A DNA stretch of 37,870 nt from Acetobacteraceae bacterium (GCA_025352995.1 JANXRN010000374.1:1-37870), one strand, 5' to 3'. Counted from the first letter of the stretch, positions 1-7,983 are shown. Numbers and translations are program-made. The notes: generated by a model from the sequence alone, not told the origin.

Positions 1-740
1 TGTGGCGACTGTGCTGGAGCCTCGCCTGGCTCGACATCCGTTTGCGCTACCGGGGATCGATGCTCGGGCCGTTATGGCTGACCTTGTCCACCGGGCTGAT
101 GGTGGGGGCGATGGGGGCGCTTTATGCCGTTATTCTGCATATTCCAGCGCGGGACTACGTGCCGTATCTGGCGCTGTCGCTGGTGCTGTGGAATTTTCTG
201 TCGGTGCTGGTGACCGATAGCTGCTTTGGTTACACCTTGGCGGAAGGTATGATCCGCACCGTGCGGATGCCCTATTCGCTCTATGCCGCGCGCATCGTGC
301 TGCGCAATTTGCTGGTGCTCGGGCATAATATCATCGTGGTGCTGGTGGTTGATCTGGCGTTGTGGCGCTGGCCGGGGCCGGTGGCCGTGCTGGCATTGCC
401 GGCGATGGCGCTGTGGTTGATCGATGCGCTCGCGGTGGCGGTGCTGCTTGGCGTGCTGTGCGCCCGGTTCCGCGATATTCCGCCGATCGCGACATCGGTG
501 CTGCAAATGGCCTTCATGGTCAGCGCGGTGATTTTCCGCCCCGAACTACTTGGTGACCAGCAATGGCTGCTGGCCTTCAATCCGTTTTTCACCGTGCTCG
601 ACGTGCTGCGCGCGCCGCTGATGGGCGATGTGCCGCGCTGGGACAGCTATGTTTCGGCGGTTTTGTTTTCCGCCGCTTTGTGCGTCGCCGCCTGGGCGCT
701 GTTCGTCCGGGTGCGCGGTCGCATCGCGTTCTGGATTTAG
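1..740 (+). CDS. ABC-2 type polysaccharide export permease (5' truncated)
   Basis: The reading frame is open from base 3 and runs into the window edge, so the true start lies upstream; 245 residues are visible. The N-terminal stretch LDIRLRYRGSMLGPLWLTLS (about residues 10-30) is the cytoplasmic signature of ABC-2 permeases of the KpsM/Wzm/TagG type, and five or six hydrophobic segments follow, ending in RVRGRIAFWI. Such permeases form the inner-membrane channel that exports lipid-linked polysaccharide (O-antigen, capsule or teichoic-acid type) with a dedicated ATPase. The next gene, 3 bases downstream on the same strand, is that ATPase. Family assignment is strong; which glycan is exported cannot be told. 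The internal TTG at base 42 is unlikely to be the start because the conserved sequence begins before it. Confidence 0.88.
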   Translation, partial: WRLCWSLAWLDIRLRYRGSMLGPLWLTLSTGLMVGAMGALYAVILHIPARDYVPYLALSLVLWNFLSVLVTDSCFGYTLAEGMIRTVRMPYSLYAARIVLRNLLVLGHNIIVVLVVDLALWRWPGPVAVLALPAMALWLIDALAVAVLLGVLCARFRDIPPIATSVLQMAFMVSAVIFRPELLGDQQWLLAFNPFFTVLDVLRAPLMGDVPRWDSYVSAVLFSAALCVAAWALFVRVRGRIAFWI

Positions 741-743
741 GCG

Positions 744-1490
744 ATGGCCGCCAGCATCACCCTGTCCGGCGTCAGCATCGATTTCCCGCTTTATCACGGC
801 AATGCGCGCAGCCTGAAGAAGCTGGTGTTTTCGTCCGTTTCGGGGCGGATGAGCGCGGATGCTAGGCATCGGGTCGTGGTCGAAGCGGTGCGCAATGTCA
901 GCTTCTCGCTCGCATCGGGCGATCGGCTTGGGCTGGTCGGCCGCAACGGCGCCGGCAAAACCAGTCTGTTGCGCGCGCTTGCCGGCATTTATGAGCCGGT
1001 GGCGGGTGCGCTGCGGGTGGTTGGCAGCATCAACGCCCTGCTCGACCCCAATCTGGGGATGAATATCGACCTGACCGGGCGGGAGAACATCGTGCTGCGC
1101 GGGCAATACAACCGGCTTAACCGCGCCGAGATCAAGCGATTGGCCGATGATGTCGCCGAATTTGCCGAATTGGGCGATTTCCTCGATTTGCCGGTGCGGA
1201 TTTACAGTTCCGGCATGCTGGTACGGCTCGGCTTTGGGCTGGCCACCGCGATCAAGCCGCAAGTGCTGCTGATGGATGAATGGCTGCTGGCGGGGGATGC
1301 CAACTTCCTCGGCAAGGCGCGGGCGCGGTTGGAAGACCTGGTGCGCGGCGCGGAAATCCTGGTGCTGTCCACCCATTTGCCAGATGTGGTGCGGGATTGG
1401 TGCACGCGGGTGATCTGGCTGGATCAAGGTCGGGTGCGGGCCGATGGTCTGCCGGACGTGGTGTTGGGCGAGTATTTGGCAAGCGGCTAG
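744..1490 (+). CDS. Polysaccharide ABC exporter ATP-binding protein (KpsT/Wzt-like)
   Basis: A 248-residue ABC ATPase. Walker A is GRNGAGKT at residues 66-73, followed by the signature-like YSSGMLVRLGFGLA and Walker B VLLMDEWLLAGD, with an STHLPD switch-histidine region. The degenerate signature (SSGM rather than LSGGQ) is typical of polysaccharide and teichoic-acid exporters. It energises export of a lipid-linked glycan through the permease encoded just upstream; the genes are 3 bases apart and clearly co-transcribed. It lacks the C-terminal carbohydrate-binding domain of the long Wzt proteins that recognise a modified O-antigen end, so it resembles KpsT/RfbB-type ATPases. It is followed by a strong hairpin at 1499-1522. 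Confidence 0.92.
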   Translation: MAASITLSGVSIDFPLYHGNARSLKKLVFSSVSGRMSADARHRVVVEAVRNVSFSLASGDRLGLVGRNGAGKTSLLRALAGIYEPVAGALRVVGSINALLDPNLGMNIDLTGRENIVLRGQYNRLNRAEIKRLADDVAEFAELGDFLDLPVRIYSSGMLVRLGFGLATAIKPQVLLMDEWLLAGDANFLGKARARLEDLVRGAEILVLSTHLPDVVRDWCTRVIWLDQGRVRADGLPDVVLGEYLASG

Positions 1491-1498
1491 CGCGCGAT

Positions 1499-1522
1499 CG
1501 CTTTGGTGGCTTCACCAAAGCG
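1499..1522. terminator. Perfect 10-bp hairpin between convergent genes
   Basis: Arms CGCTTTGGTG and CACCAAAGCG enclose the loop GCTT. An outer GCGAT/ATCGC pair can extend the stem with a small bulge. It lies between the 3' ends of the ABC ATPase gene (plus strand) and the HTH gene (minus strand). There is no long T tract, so its role as a terminator in both directions is inferred from position and stem strength. Confidence 0.6.
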
Positions 1523-1546
1523 TGAATCGCCCGCTCAAACAAAGAT

Positions 1547-1792
1547 CTAGCGCAATCGTTTGTGTCGGCCGGTTTGGCGGTAAAGCAGCATCAGCCGCGC
1601 CTTGACGGTCGGCACGCACACACCAAGCTCGGTTGCGATGGCCCGGCATGACCACCCTTTCTGCAACAGCACAAGAATGTCCTGCCGGTTGAGATCGTCT
1701 GGAGTGGCCACACTCATCGCCGCGGTTGCGTCAGTGTCGTGCGCCAAAGCCGCAATGAGCGCCGTGCCTTCGGCCAAAATCAAAGCTTGCAT
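1547..1792 (-). CDS. Small helix-turn-helix protein
   Basis: This 81-residue protein has one recognisable part, residues about 35-75, reading as a helix-turn-helix: DILVLLQKGWSCRAIATEL followed by GVCVPTVKARL and then a basic tail ending GRHKRLR. The spacing resembles the GerE/LuxR C-terminal DNA-binding domain (QGxSNKEIAxxLxISxxTVKxHL), but no receiver or ligand domain precedes it. The start is supported by AAAGGA seven bases before the ATG. It is convergent with the ABC ATPase gene and downstream of the TPR gene on the same strand, after a 170-base AT-rich gap likely to hold its own promoter. A DNA-binding role is inferred; no target is known. Confidence 0.55.
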   Translation of the reverse strand: MQALILAEGTALIAALAHDTDATAAMSVATPDDLNRQDILVLLQKGWSCRAIATELGVCVPTVKARLMLLYRQTGRHKRLR

Positions 1793-1962
1793 GGCGAGGT
1801 CCTTTCCACGGCTTCGGCTTGCCTGGGGAGCAACATAGGCAGATCGGACCCACCAAAGAAAGCTGTGAATCGTCTAATTCACGCAACTGTGATGATAAAT
1901 AAAATATAAAAAATTAAGTCTTTTCTGACTGTTTGACCATTTCGTGAAGTTTTGTGCCCAAC
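1793..1962 (-). promoter_or_regulatory. AT-rich upstream region with a short inverted repeat
   Basis: This gap precedes the small HTH gene. It contains the most AT-rich patch of this part of the window (about 1891-1922, rich in A and T runs) and a 6-bp inverted repeat GTGAAT(6)ATTCAC at 1865-1882, between that patch and the HTH gene start. The arrangement fits a promoter with an operator downstream, possibly for autoregulation. I could not place a convincing -35/-10 pair. Confidence 0.35.
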
Positions 1963-3705
1963 TCAGGTCGCCTGAAGCGCCATCTGCATCTGCGCGATCG
2001 GGGTTGCCCAATCTCCCGCGATCGGTTGGCGAAACTGGCGCAAACTGCCGTACCAGACCGAGCTGTCCCCGGTAACCAGCCAGCGCCAGTCGCAATCAAA
2101 CCGGTTGAGCAGCCAGACCGGCCGCCCCAGCGCGCCGGCAAGATGGGCCACGGCAGTATCAACGCTGATCACCAAATCGAGCGTCATAATCAGGGCCGCA
2201 GTTTCAGCCATGTCCGACAGATCGGCCGTCCAGTCGCTGATCGGAAAGCCCGCGACCTGCGCGCTGGCCGGACCTTTTTGCAGCGACACCAATGATACGC
2301 CCGGCAACGCCAACGGGTGGAAATGCGCCAGCCGGACCGATCGGCGCAGATCGGCGCGATCATAAGACGTGCCGCCGAGGCGCGGATTGCCGGCCCAGAC
2401 GAGACCGATTTTTCGACCCGGTAAGCTGGCGAGCCGGGCTTGCCAATGCGCCACCCGGTCAGCCGGCGCCTGAAGATAGCAAGCAGCCGCCGGGATTTCG
2501 CTGCCCAAAACATACGGCAAGCTCATCAACGGCAGATGCCGGGTGATCGCCGGCAATTTGTCCCCACGGGCGATGACCGCCTCCGGGCCAGGCAGATCGG
2601 CGAGCAATCGCCGCAAGGGCGGCTGCACCTGCAACACCACCCGGGCGCGCTGGGCGGCCAGCGCCACGAAGCGGCTGAACTGGATCGTGTCGCCCAAACC
2701 TTGCTCATCATGCAGCAACACCACGCCGCCATCGGCCGCGTCGCCGGTCCAGGCCGGCACGGCAAAATTCTGCACCTGCTTCTGGAAGGCGGCCGTCTGC
2801 CAGCGCCATTCCATTTCCGCCCAGCCTTCGCGGTATTGCCCGCCGAGCAGCAAGGTCAGCGCCAGATTATAATGCGGGTCGGCGGCACTGGGATCGGCCG
2901 CGATGGCCGCCCGGTAGCTCGCGACGGCGTCGCCAAGCTCCCGCCGTCCGGTCTGGGCGACGCCGAGATTGTTCAGCGCCTGGGCATGGTTGGATGCGAC
3001 GACCAATGAAGCGCGATAGCTCGCCACCGCGGCATCGAGGTCCCCGGTCGCACGCTGCGCCACGCCGAGGCTGTTGAGAATATCCGGGTCCGTCGGCCGC
3101 AGTGTCAGCGCGGTCCGATATTGCGCAATCGCCGCATCGATCTCCCGCAGTTCGAACAACGACACGCCGAGATTATGCTGGTGGTCGGCATCATTCGGCT
3201 GCAAAGCGATGCCGCGCCGATAAATGGCGATGGCGGCATCGGTCTGGCCCTGGCCTTGCAGCGCGTTGCCCAGCACCAGCAGCATCGCCGCATCATCCGG
3301 CGTTTGCAGCAGGCCCACCAGTTGGCTGGCTACCGCATCTTCATACCGCTTGGCGGCGACCAAGGTGCGGCCAAGCTCGCGGCGGATTTCCGCTTCATCC
3401 GGTTTCAGGCGCAGCGATTTTTGCCAGATATGGATCGCCATATCCGGCTTGCCGCGCGCCACCGCGATGCGGCCGAGATTGCCCAGCGCTTCGGGAAAAT
3501 CCGGTTTGGCGTCGATGGCGCGGCGGGTCAGGATTTCCCCTGCCTCAAGTTCGCCCTCCACCAGATGGATCATCCCGCGCAAATAAAGTGCGTCGGGGCT
3601 ATCCGGCATCGCGGCCAGCACGGTGTCATAGCCCGCTTTGGCGTCAGTCAGATTGTTGGCGCGATGGGCGGCAAGCGCGGCGTTGAGCGCGTCGGCGATG
3701 ATCAT
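1963..3705 (-). CDS. TPR-repeat protein with C-terminal glycosyltransferase-9-like domain
   Basis: A 580-residue protein starting at the ATG at 3705, which shares ATGA with the stop of the upstream metallo-hydrolase gene. Roughly the first 300 residues are tetratricopeptide repeats; recurring cores include NLGVSLFELREIDAAIAQY and NSLGVAQRATGDLDAAVASY. The C-terminal 270 residues resemble the nucleotide-sugar-binding half of GT9/GT41-like proteins: GLVWAGNP, then VSLQKG, then DLVISVDTAVAHLAGALGRP and a VWLL strand. Such proteins are common near glycan genes in alphaproteobacteria and are thought to glycosylate proteins or surface polymers, though the acceptor is usually unknown. No signal peptide is visible, so it is probably cytoplasmic. 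The nearby glycan exporter makes a role in surface polysaccharide plausible but unproven. A longer reading to 3804 is rejected because it runs into the upstream gene. Confidence 0.82.
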   Translation of the reverse strand: MIIADALNAALAAHRANNLTDAKAGYDTVLAAMPDSPDALYLRGMIHLVEGELEAGEILTRRAIDAKPDFPEALGNLGRIAVARGKPDMAIHIWQKSLRLKPDEAEIRRELGRTLVAAKRYEDAVASQLVGLLQTPDDAAMLLVLGNALQGQGQTDAAIAIYRRGIALQPNDADHQHNLGVSLFELREIDAAIAQYRTALTLRPTDPDILNSLGVAQRATGDLDAAVASYRASLVVASNHAQALNNLGVAQTGRRELGDAVASYRAAIAADPSAADPHYNLALTLLLGGQYREGWAEMEWRWQTAAFQKQVQNFAVPAWTGDAADGGVVLLHDEQGLGDTIQFSRFVALAAQRARVVLQVQPPLRRLLADLPGPEAVIARGDKLPAITRHLPLMSLPYVLGSEIPAAACYLQAPADRVAHWQARLASLPGRKIGLVWAGNPRLGGTSYDRADLRRSVRLAHFHPLALPGVSLVSLQKGPASAQVAGFPISDWTADLSDMAETAALIMTLDLVISVDTAVAHLAGALGRPVWLLNRFDCDWRWLVTGDSSVWYGSLRQFRQPIAGDWATPIAQMQMALQAT

Positions 3706-4577
3706 GCCACCGGATCGCAGCGGAACCCGTCGCCCCAGCGTTTGATAAGGCTGACTGACGGCGACGGGAAATGCGCCATGCAGCACAAGGTCGCGGTGTC
3801 GCAATAACCTTCAAGGAACGCGCGCCGCGTCGCCACCGCCTGCACCGGATCGAAATCCACCCGCATTTGCAGTTCCGGGTAGCGCGCCTGCAAGGGCGAA
3901 TGGATCAGATCGCCGGTCACCACCGCGTCGGTCTGGATACCTCGGCCGATTTGAACCGCGAAATGGTCCGGCGTGTGGCCAGGGGTGGGTTGCAGGCGGA
4001 TATGGTCCCCGAAGGCTGAGTCCGACCGCACCACATCCGCCCGCCCGGCCGCCACGATCGGCAGCACGCTATCGACCATCGGGCCAATCGGGGTGTCGGC
4101 GTTGCGCGCGGTCCAATATTCCAGCTCGCGTTCGGCAAACAAATAGCGCGCATTGGGGAAGGTCGGCACCCACTGCCCGTCTTCCAGCCGCGTGTTCCAG
4201 CCGACGTGATCGACATGCAGATGCGTGCACATCACCGCATCGATGTCCCCCACCCCGAAGCCGGCGGCGCCAAGTGCCGCCATGTAGCGGGTCGATTTAT
4301 TCTGGTGCCAGGCGCCCCGCCCCGGCCGTTCCTTGTCATTGCCGACGCAAGTATCGATCAGGATTTTATGGTGCGGCGTGACGACGAGGTAGGACTGGAA
4401 GCAGAAAATCAGCTGGTCGGTGACCGGATCCATCGCCGCCGGCGCCATCCAGGACCGGCTTTCCGCCAGTTGCTGGGCGGTCAGGTTGGGCAGGAAGCTG
4501 CTGGCGGCCTCAAACGGGGCTTCATCTTCGACAATGCGGTGGATGGTGACGTCGCCAATCTGGTACATGGTGGACAT
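3702..4577 (-). CDS. MBL-fold metallo-hydrolase
   Basis: A 291-residue metallo-beta-lactamase-fold protein. The zinc motif HLHVDH is at residues 119-124; a further histidine follows in the TPGHTPDH segment, an aspartate in VTGDLIHSP and a final histidine in CCMAHFP. This is the layout of the AHL-lactonase/glyoxalase II-like branch, so hydrolysis of a small ester, lactone or thioester is likely; the substrate is not evident. I chose the ATG at 4577 because GGAG lies eight bases upstream and the sequence from MSTMYQIGDV matches the start of the fold; 13 extra codons upstream are possible. Its stop overlaps the start of the TPR/glycosyltransferase gene (ATGA), so the two are probably translationally coupled. 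Confidence 0.85.
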   Translation of the reverse strand: MSTMYQIGDVTIHRIVEDEAPFEAASSFLPNLTAQQLAESRSWMAPAAMDPVTDQLIFCFQSYLVVTPHHKILIDTCVGNDKERPGRGAWHQNKSTRYMAALGAAGFGVGDIDAVMCTHLHVDHVGWNTRLEDGQWVPTFPNARYLFAERELEYWTARNADTPIGPMVDSVLPIVAAGRADVVRSDSAFGDHIRLQPTPGHTPDHFAVQIGRGIQTDAVVTGDLIHSPLQARYPELQMRVDFDPVQAVATRRAFLEGYCDTATLCCMAHFPSPSVSLIKRWGDGFRCDPVA

Positions 4578-4739
4578 GCGCAAGGCTCCGGCCGGTGATG
4601 AAGGCAGGATGCCCAAGCCGGTGCCGCTTGGCTACTGGCGGTCGGACGAGCCAGCCAAGAAACGTCTTTTCCCGCGCCCCCGATGTGCTAGCGTCCCGCC
4701 GGTTAATGGCGGAAAATTGTACCTTATGGGAGTTTTAAG
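4578..4739 (+). promoter_or_regulatory. Divergent promoter region of the MBL and isomerase genes
   Basis: This 162-base gap separates two divergent genes. On the plus strand, TAGCGT near 4689 could be a -10 of the alphaproteobacterial type. A short CCGCC(7)GGCGG inverted repeat follows at about 4697-4713, and GGGAG sits seven bases before the ATG at 4740. The -35 is not clear, so the promoter call is tentative. Confidence 0.35.
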
Positions 4740-5348
4740 ATGACCGTTTGCGCTGAATTTCATTTCGATTTTGGCAGCCCCAATGCGTATCTGGCGCATA
4801 AACTGCTACCCGCGATAACCGCCCGCACCGGCGTCGCGTTTATTTATGTGCCTGTCCTGCTCGGCGGGGTGTTCAAGGCGACCAACAATGCCTCGCCCAT
4901 GGTGCAGTTCCAGGGGGTACGAAACAAGAACGAATATATGCGGCTGGAAATGCAACGCTTCATCAAGCAGCACCAGATTCCGTTCGCGCGCAATCCGCAT
5001 TTTCCGGTCAATACCATCACCATCATGCGCGCTGCGGTGGCGGCTGAAATGGACGGCAATATGGCGGACTACGTCGATGCAGTGTTCGATCTAATGTGGA
5101 AAACCCCGAAAAAGCTCGATGATCCAGCGATCACCAAGGCGGCCCTGAACGAAGCCGGCTTCGACGGCGCGGCGATCCTGGCGCGCACCCAGGATCAGGC
5201 GGTGAAGGACCGGCTGCTGGAAAATACCGAAGCGTCCGTCGATCGCGGCACCTTCGGCAGCCCGACTTTTTACGTCAACGGCGCGATCTATTTCGGCAAG
5301 GATCGGCTGGCCGAGGTCGAACAGGCCATCATCGCGGCAAAAGGATAG
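4740..5348 (+). CDS. 2-hydroxychromene-2-carboxylate isomerase-like (kappa-GST/DsbA-fold) protein
   Basis: A 202-residue thioredoxin-fold protein. It opens with FHFDFGSPNAYLA, where Ser13 matches the serine that positions glutathione in HCCA isomerase and kappa-class GSTs. It closes with GTFGSPTFYVNGAIYFGKDRL, the cis-proline strand and the family's 'fGxDRL' ending. Characterised members use glutathione to isomerise 2-hydroxychromene-2-carboxylate in naphthalene breakdown, but many close homologues have other or unknown substrates. It is cytoplasmic. The gene ends six bases before the enoyl-CoA hydratase/isomerase gene, and the pair looks like an operon for catabolism of an aromatic or unsaturated acid. 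GGGAG seven bases before the ATG supports the start. Confidence 0.87.
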   Translation: MTVCAEFHFDFGSPNAYLAHKLLPAITARTGVAFIYVPVLLGGVFKATNNASPMVQFQGVRNKNEYMRLEMQRFIKQHQIPFARNPHFPVNTITIMRAAVAAEMDGNMADYVDAVFDLMWKTPKKLDDPAITKAALNEAGFDGAAILARTQDQAVKDRLLENTEASVDRGTFGSPTFYVNGAIYFGKDRLAEVEQAIIAAKG

Positions 5349-5353
5349 ACGCC

Positions 5354-6145
5354 ATGGACCACAAGGCCCTGACATTTGAGATTGCCGACGGCATCGCCAC
5401 CATCACCATGACCCGCCCAGCGAGCTTCAACGCGCTCGATATGCAAATGTCGATCGAACTGCTCGATGTCGCCAATATCTGCTCGACCGATCCCGCCGTG
5501 CGCTGCGTGGTGCTGACCGGGGCGGGCGAAAAAGCCTTCTGCGCCGGCGGCGATGTCGCGGGCTTCGTTGCCGCCGGGGACAAGGTGCAGCGTTTGGTGC
5601 AGGACATGACGACCAATTTGCACATGGCAATTTCCCGCTTCGCCTGGATGCGCGCGCCGGTGATCGCCGCGGTGAACGGGGTCGCCGCCGGGGCTGGCCT
5701 GTCGATCATGGCGTTTTGCGACCTCGCCATCGCTGCCGACCATGCCCGCTTCACCAGCGCCTATACCCGGATCGGCCTGACGCCGGATGGCAGCTCAACC
5801 TTCTTTCTGTCCCATTTGATCGGAAGGCGGCGGGCGATGGAAATGTATATGACCAACCGCAATCTGACCGCCGCTGAAGCGCTCGATTGGGGCCTGGTCA
5901 ACCGCGTGGTGCCGGCGGCCGACCTGATGGCCGAAGTTGGCGCGTTGGCGCGTCAGCTTGCCGATGGCCCGACCGAAGCCCATGGCGGCATCAAGCGGAT
6001 GCTCAATTCGGCGTCAACCGAAAGCCTGGAAAGTCAGATGGAACTCGAAACCCGCACCATCGTTGCCATGGTGGCAACTGCGGATGGGCGGGAGGGCGTG
6101 CGGGCTTTTGTAGACAAAAGAAAGGCAAAGTTTGAAGGCAAGTAG
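5354..6145 (+). CDS. Enoyl-CoA hydratase/isomerase family protein (PaaG-like)
   Basis: A 263-residue crotonase-fold protein. The oxyanion-hole segment AFCAGGDV lies near residues 59-66 and the second glycine segment, GVAAGAGLS, near residue 115. The active-site strand reads YTRIGLTPDGSSTFFL. There the catalytic glutamates of classical enoyl-CoA hydratases are absent and an aspartate follows the proline, as in PaaG-type ring-1,2-epoxyphenylacetyl-CoA or delta3-delta2-enoyl-CoA isomerases (IGLVPDSGGTWFL). An isomerase is therefore more likely than a hydratase. It follows the HCCA-isomerase-like gene by five bases. A large hairpin element begins six bases after its stop. Confidence 0.88.
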   Translation: MDHKALTFEIADGIATITMTRPASFNALDMQMSIELLDVANICSTDPAVRCVVLTGAGEKAFCAGGDVAGFVAAGDKVQRLVQDMTTNLHMAISRFAWMRAPVIAAVNGVAAGAGLSIMAFCDLAIAADHARFTSAYTRIGLTPDGSSTFFLSHLIGRRRAMEMYMTNRNLTAAEALDWGLVNRVVPAADLMAEVGALARQLADGPTEAHGGIKRMLNSASTESLESQMELETRTIVAMVATADGREGVRAFVDKRKAKFEGK

Positions 6146-6150
6146 CCGTC

Positions 6151-6231
6151 GTAGGGTGTCAGTCCCGCTTGGGACTGCACCAAATGGCGTCGTCAATCAT
6201 GGTGCAGTCCCGAGCGGGACTGACACCCTAC
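6151..6231. repeat. Nested palindromic element, 32-bp arms (GTAGGG-ended)
   Basis: Left arm 6151-6182 and right arm 6200-6231 are reverse complements with a single mismatch, around a 17-base loop. Each arm is itself a palindrome: CAGTCCC(4)GGGACTG occurs at 6160-6177 and again at 6205-6222. The DNA can therefore form one long hairpin or two smaller ones. It fills almost the whole gap between the convergent ends of the enoyl-CoA isomerase and methyltransferase genes. This is REP/BIME-like architecture, and a terminator role in both directions is plausible. Confidence 0.85.
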
Positions 6232-6241
6232 GCCTCAATCT

Positions 6242-7264
6242 TTAGACCGGCGCCAACCGATAATGGCTCACCGCCCATTCCTGACCATCGCGATAGCCAA
6301 ACAACCCTTCGGTGGCCAAAAAGAAAATCCGCCAACGCCGCGCCCACATCGCGGCGTCGGCGCCGTAAACCTGGCGCAGAATCCCGTCAATCGCCGGGCG
6401 ATTGCGATCGAAATTATCCAGCCAGGCACGCGCGGTTTGCGCGTAGTGCGTGCCACCCCACCGCCAATCGGCTTCGACGGCGAACAGATCACCAAACTGC
6501 CCCGCCATGGCGTGGCTCGGCATGATGCCACCAGTGAAGAAATGCTGGGCGATCCAGTCGGATTGATCGTCGGTTTCGAAGCTGTAGGGCGTGGTGCGAT
6601 GGCTGAAAACATGCAGGAACAGGCGCCCGTCCGGCCTGATCCAGCCGCGCACCTTGCCGAGCAAATCGCGCCAATTTGACATATGTTCAAACATTTCGAC
6701 CGATACGATGCGGTCGAACCGGGCACCCGGCTCGAAGACATTCATATCCGCGGTGATCACGCGCAGGTTCGCCAGGCCCCGCGCGGCGGCTTCGGCTTCG
6801 ATATAAAGCCGCTGCGGGCGTGAGTTCGAAACAGCCGTGATTGTTGCGTTGGGGTACTTGGTTGCCATCCATAGGCTCAGCGATCCCCAGCCGCAGCCGA
6901 GTTCCAGAATATCCTGCCCGTCATGCAAATCGGCATGGGCGCAGGTTTCGGCAAGCGCGCGGGCCTCGGCGTCGGCCAGGCTGTCGCCCGGCGCATAGAA
7001 GCAGCTTGAATATTTGCGATTTGGCCCGAGGCAGAGCGCGAAGAATTCCGGCGGCAATTCATAATGCTGGGCATTGGCCGCGTCAGTGTGCACGGCAATC
7101 GCACGATGCCCCATGCTGGCGACGAAATCCGCCGTGGCACTTGCAGGACTTGCCCCCAGTTCGCGGGCGGTACGGGCGCAAAGTGTTGTGATCGCCGTGC
7201 GCAGCACCATATCTGGCAGCGGCAGATGGTCGGCGGCGGCGAAAGCGAGACGTCGGAAATTCAT
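6242..7264 (-). CDS. Cyclopropane-fatty-acyl-phospholipid synthase-family methyltransferase
   Basis: A 340-residue SAM-dependent methyltransferase. The SAM site is ELGCGWG at residues 121-127. Before it comes the family's substrate loop QHYELPPEFF followed by YSSCFY, and after it SVEMFEHMSNW and HVFSHR. These are landmarks of CFA synthase and mycolic-acid cyclopropane synthase relatives, which methylate double bonds of membrane lipid acyl chains. The start at 7264 is chosen because the conserved region begins shortly after it and the upstream extension would overlap the divergent gene. It is divergent (71 bases) from a DUF6134 gene. In alphaproteobacteria, relatives of this methyltransferase often accompany DUF6134 genes, which suggests membrane lipid remodelling. 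Confidence 0.83.
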   Translation of the reverse strand: MNFRRLAFAAADHLPLPDMVLRTAITTLCARTARELGASPASATADFVASMGHRAIAVHTDAANAQHYELPPEFFALCLGPNRKYSSCFYAPGDSLADAEARALAETCAHADLHDGQDILELGCGWGSLSLWMATKYPNATITAVSNSRPQRLYIEAEAAARGLANLRVITADMNVFEPGARFDRIVSVEMFEHMSNWRDLLGKVRGWIRPDGRLFLHVFSHRTTPYSFETDDQSDWIAQHFFTGGIMPSHAMAGQFGDLFAVEADWRWGGTHYAQTARAWLDNFDRNRPAIDGILRQVYGADAAMWARRWRIFFLATEGLFGYRDGQEWAVSHYRLAPV

Positions 7265-7335
7265 GGCGGCGCCTTGTTTGCGTGGGATCGTTGGGCCTAC
7301 GCGCGGGGATGGATCGCAGATGCGAAGGGGGTCAG

Positions 7336-7971
7336 ATGGGGTTAATCGGACGACGCGCAATGTTGGCGGGGCTAGGGGTGATTGGTGCGGGCGCAGAGGC
7401 CGCACCGGCACAAAACCTCATGTTCCGGGTCATGCGCAAGGGCGATGATATTGGCCGCCATAGTCTGAGTTTCGCCGGTGACGCGGGCGATCTGCAGGTC
7501 GCGATCAACGTCGATATCAGGGTCGGGCTCGGGCCGATCACGCTTTACCGCTATGGTTTGCGGGCCACCGAGCGCTGGCGCAACGGGGTGCTCCTGGAAA
7601 TGACCGGCACCACCAATGATGACGGCACCAAGGATTTCGTCAATGCACGACGCCAGAATGATCGGCTGGCCGTGGAAGGGTCTGCTGGGCCCGCCTATGT
7701 CGCACCGGTCGGCACGATTGCCGCCAGCCACTGGAACCGTGCCGAACTCGCCGGCCCGATGGTGAATATCCAGGACGGCGCCTTGCTGAATTTCCAGGTC
7801 ACCCAAAAGGGCCGGGAACAGATCACCGCGCGCGGTCAGTCAGCGGCCGCAGATCACTACGTGTTGCAAGGCAAGGAACATCTCGAAATTTGGTATGATA
7901 CGGCTGGCATGTGGGTTGGGTTGACCGCGATTGGCCGCGACGGATCGTTGATTAGCTATGAACAGATCTAG
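7336..7971 (+). CDS. DUF6134-family secreted protein
   Basis: A 211-residue protein with an N-terminal export signal: twin arginines at residues 6-7, a hydrophobic run to about residue 20 and a likely cleavage after APA (residue 25). The mature part is rich in beta strands (FRVMRKGDDIGRHSLSF, then DLQVAINVDIRV) and ends near EHLEIWYDTAGMWVGL, which I recognise as DUF6134. Its function is unknown. The start at 7336 is supported by a GGGGG run just upstream and by the signal peptide. It is divergent from the CFA-type methyltransferase gene and 12 bases upstream of the DUF4239 gene, so a periplasmic role in lipid or envelope modification is a guess from context. Confidence 0.72.
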   Translation: MGLIGRRAMLAGLGVIGAGAEAAPAQNLMFRVMRKGDDIGRHSLSFAGDAGDLQVAINVDIRVGLGPITLYRYGLRATERWRNGVLLEMTGTTNDDGTKDFVNARRQNDRLAVEGSAGPAYVAPVGTIAASHWNRAELAGPMVNIQDGALLNFQVTQKGREQITARGQSAAADHYVLQGKEHLEIWYDTAGMWVGLTAIGRDGSLISYEQI

Positions 7972-7983
7972 CGTTTTCACGCG

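Noticed and set aside
546-1427. 293-codon minus-strand frame opposite the ABC exporter genes
   Set aside because: The plus-strand frame has Walker motifs and an ABC-2 permease signature; the antisense frame has no recognisable domain.
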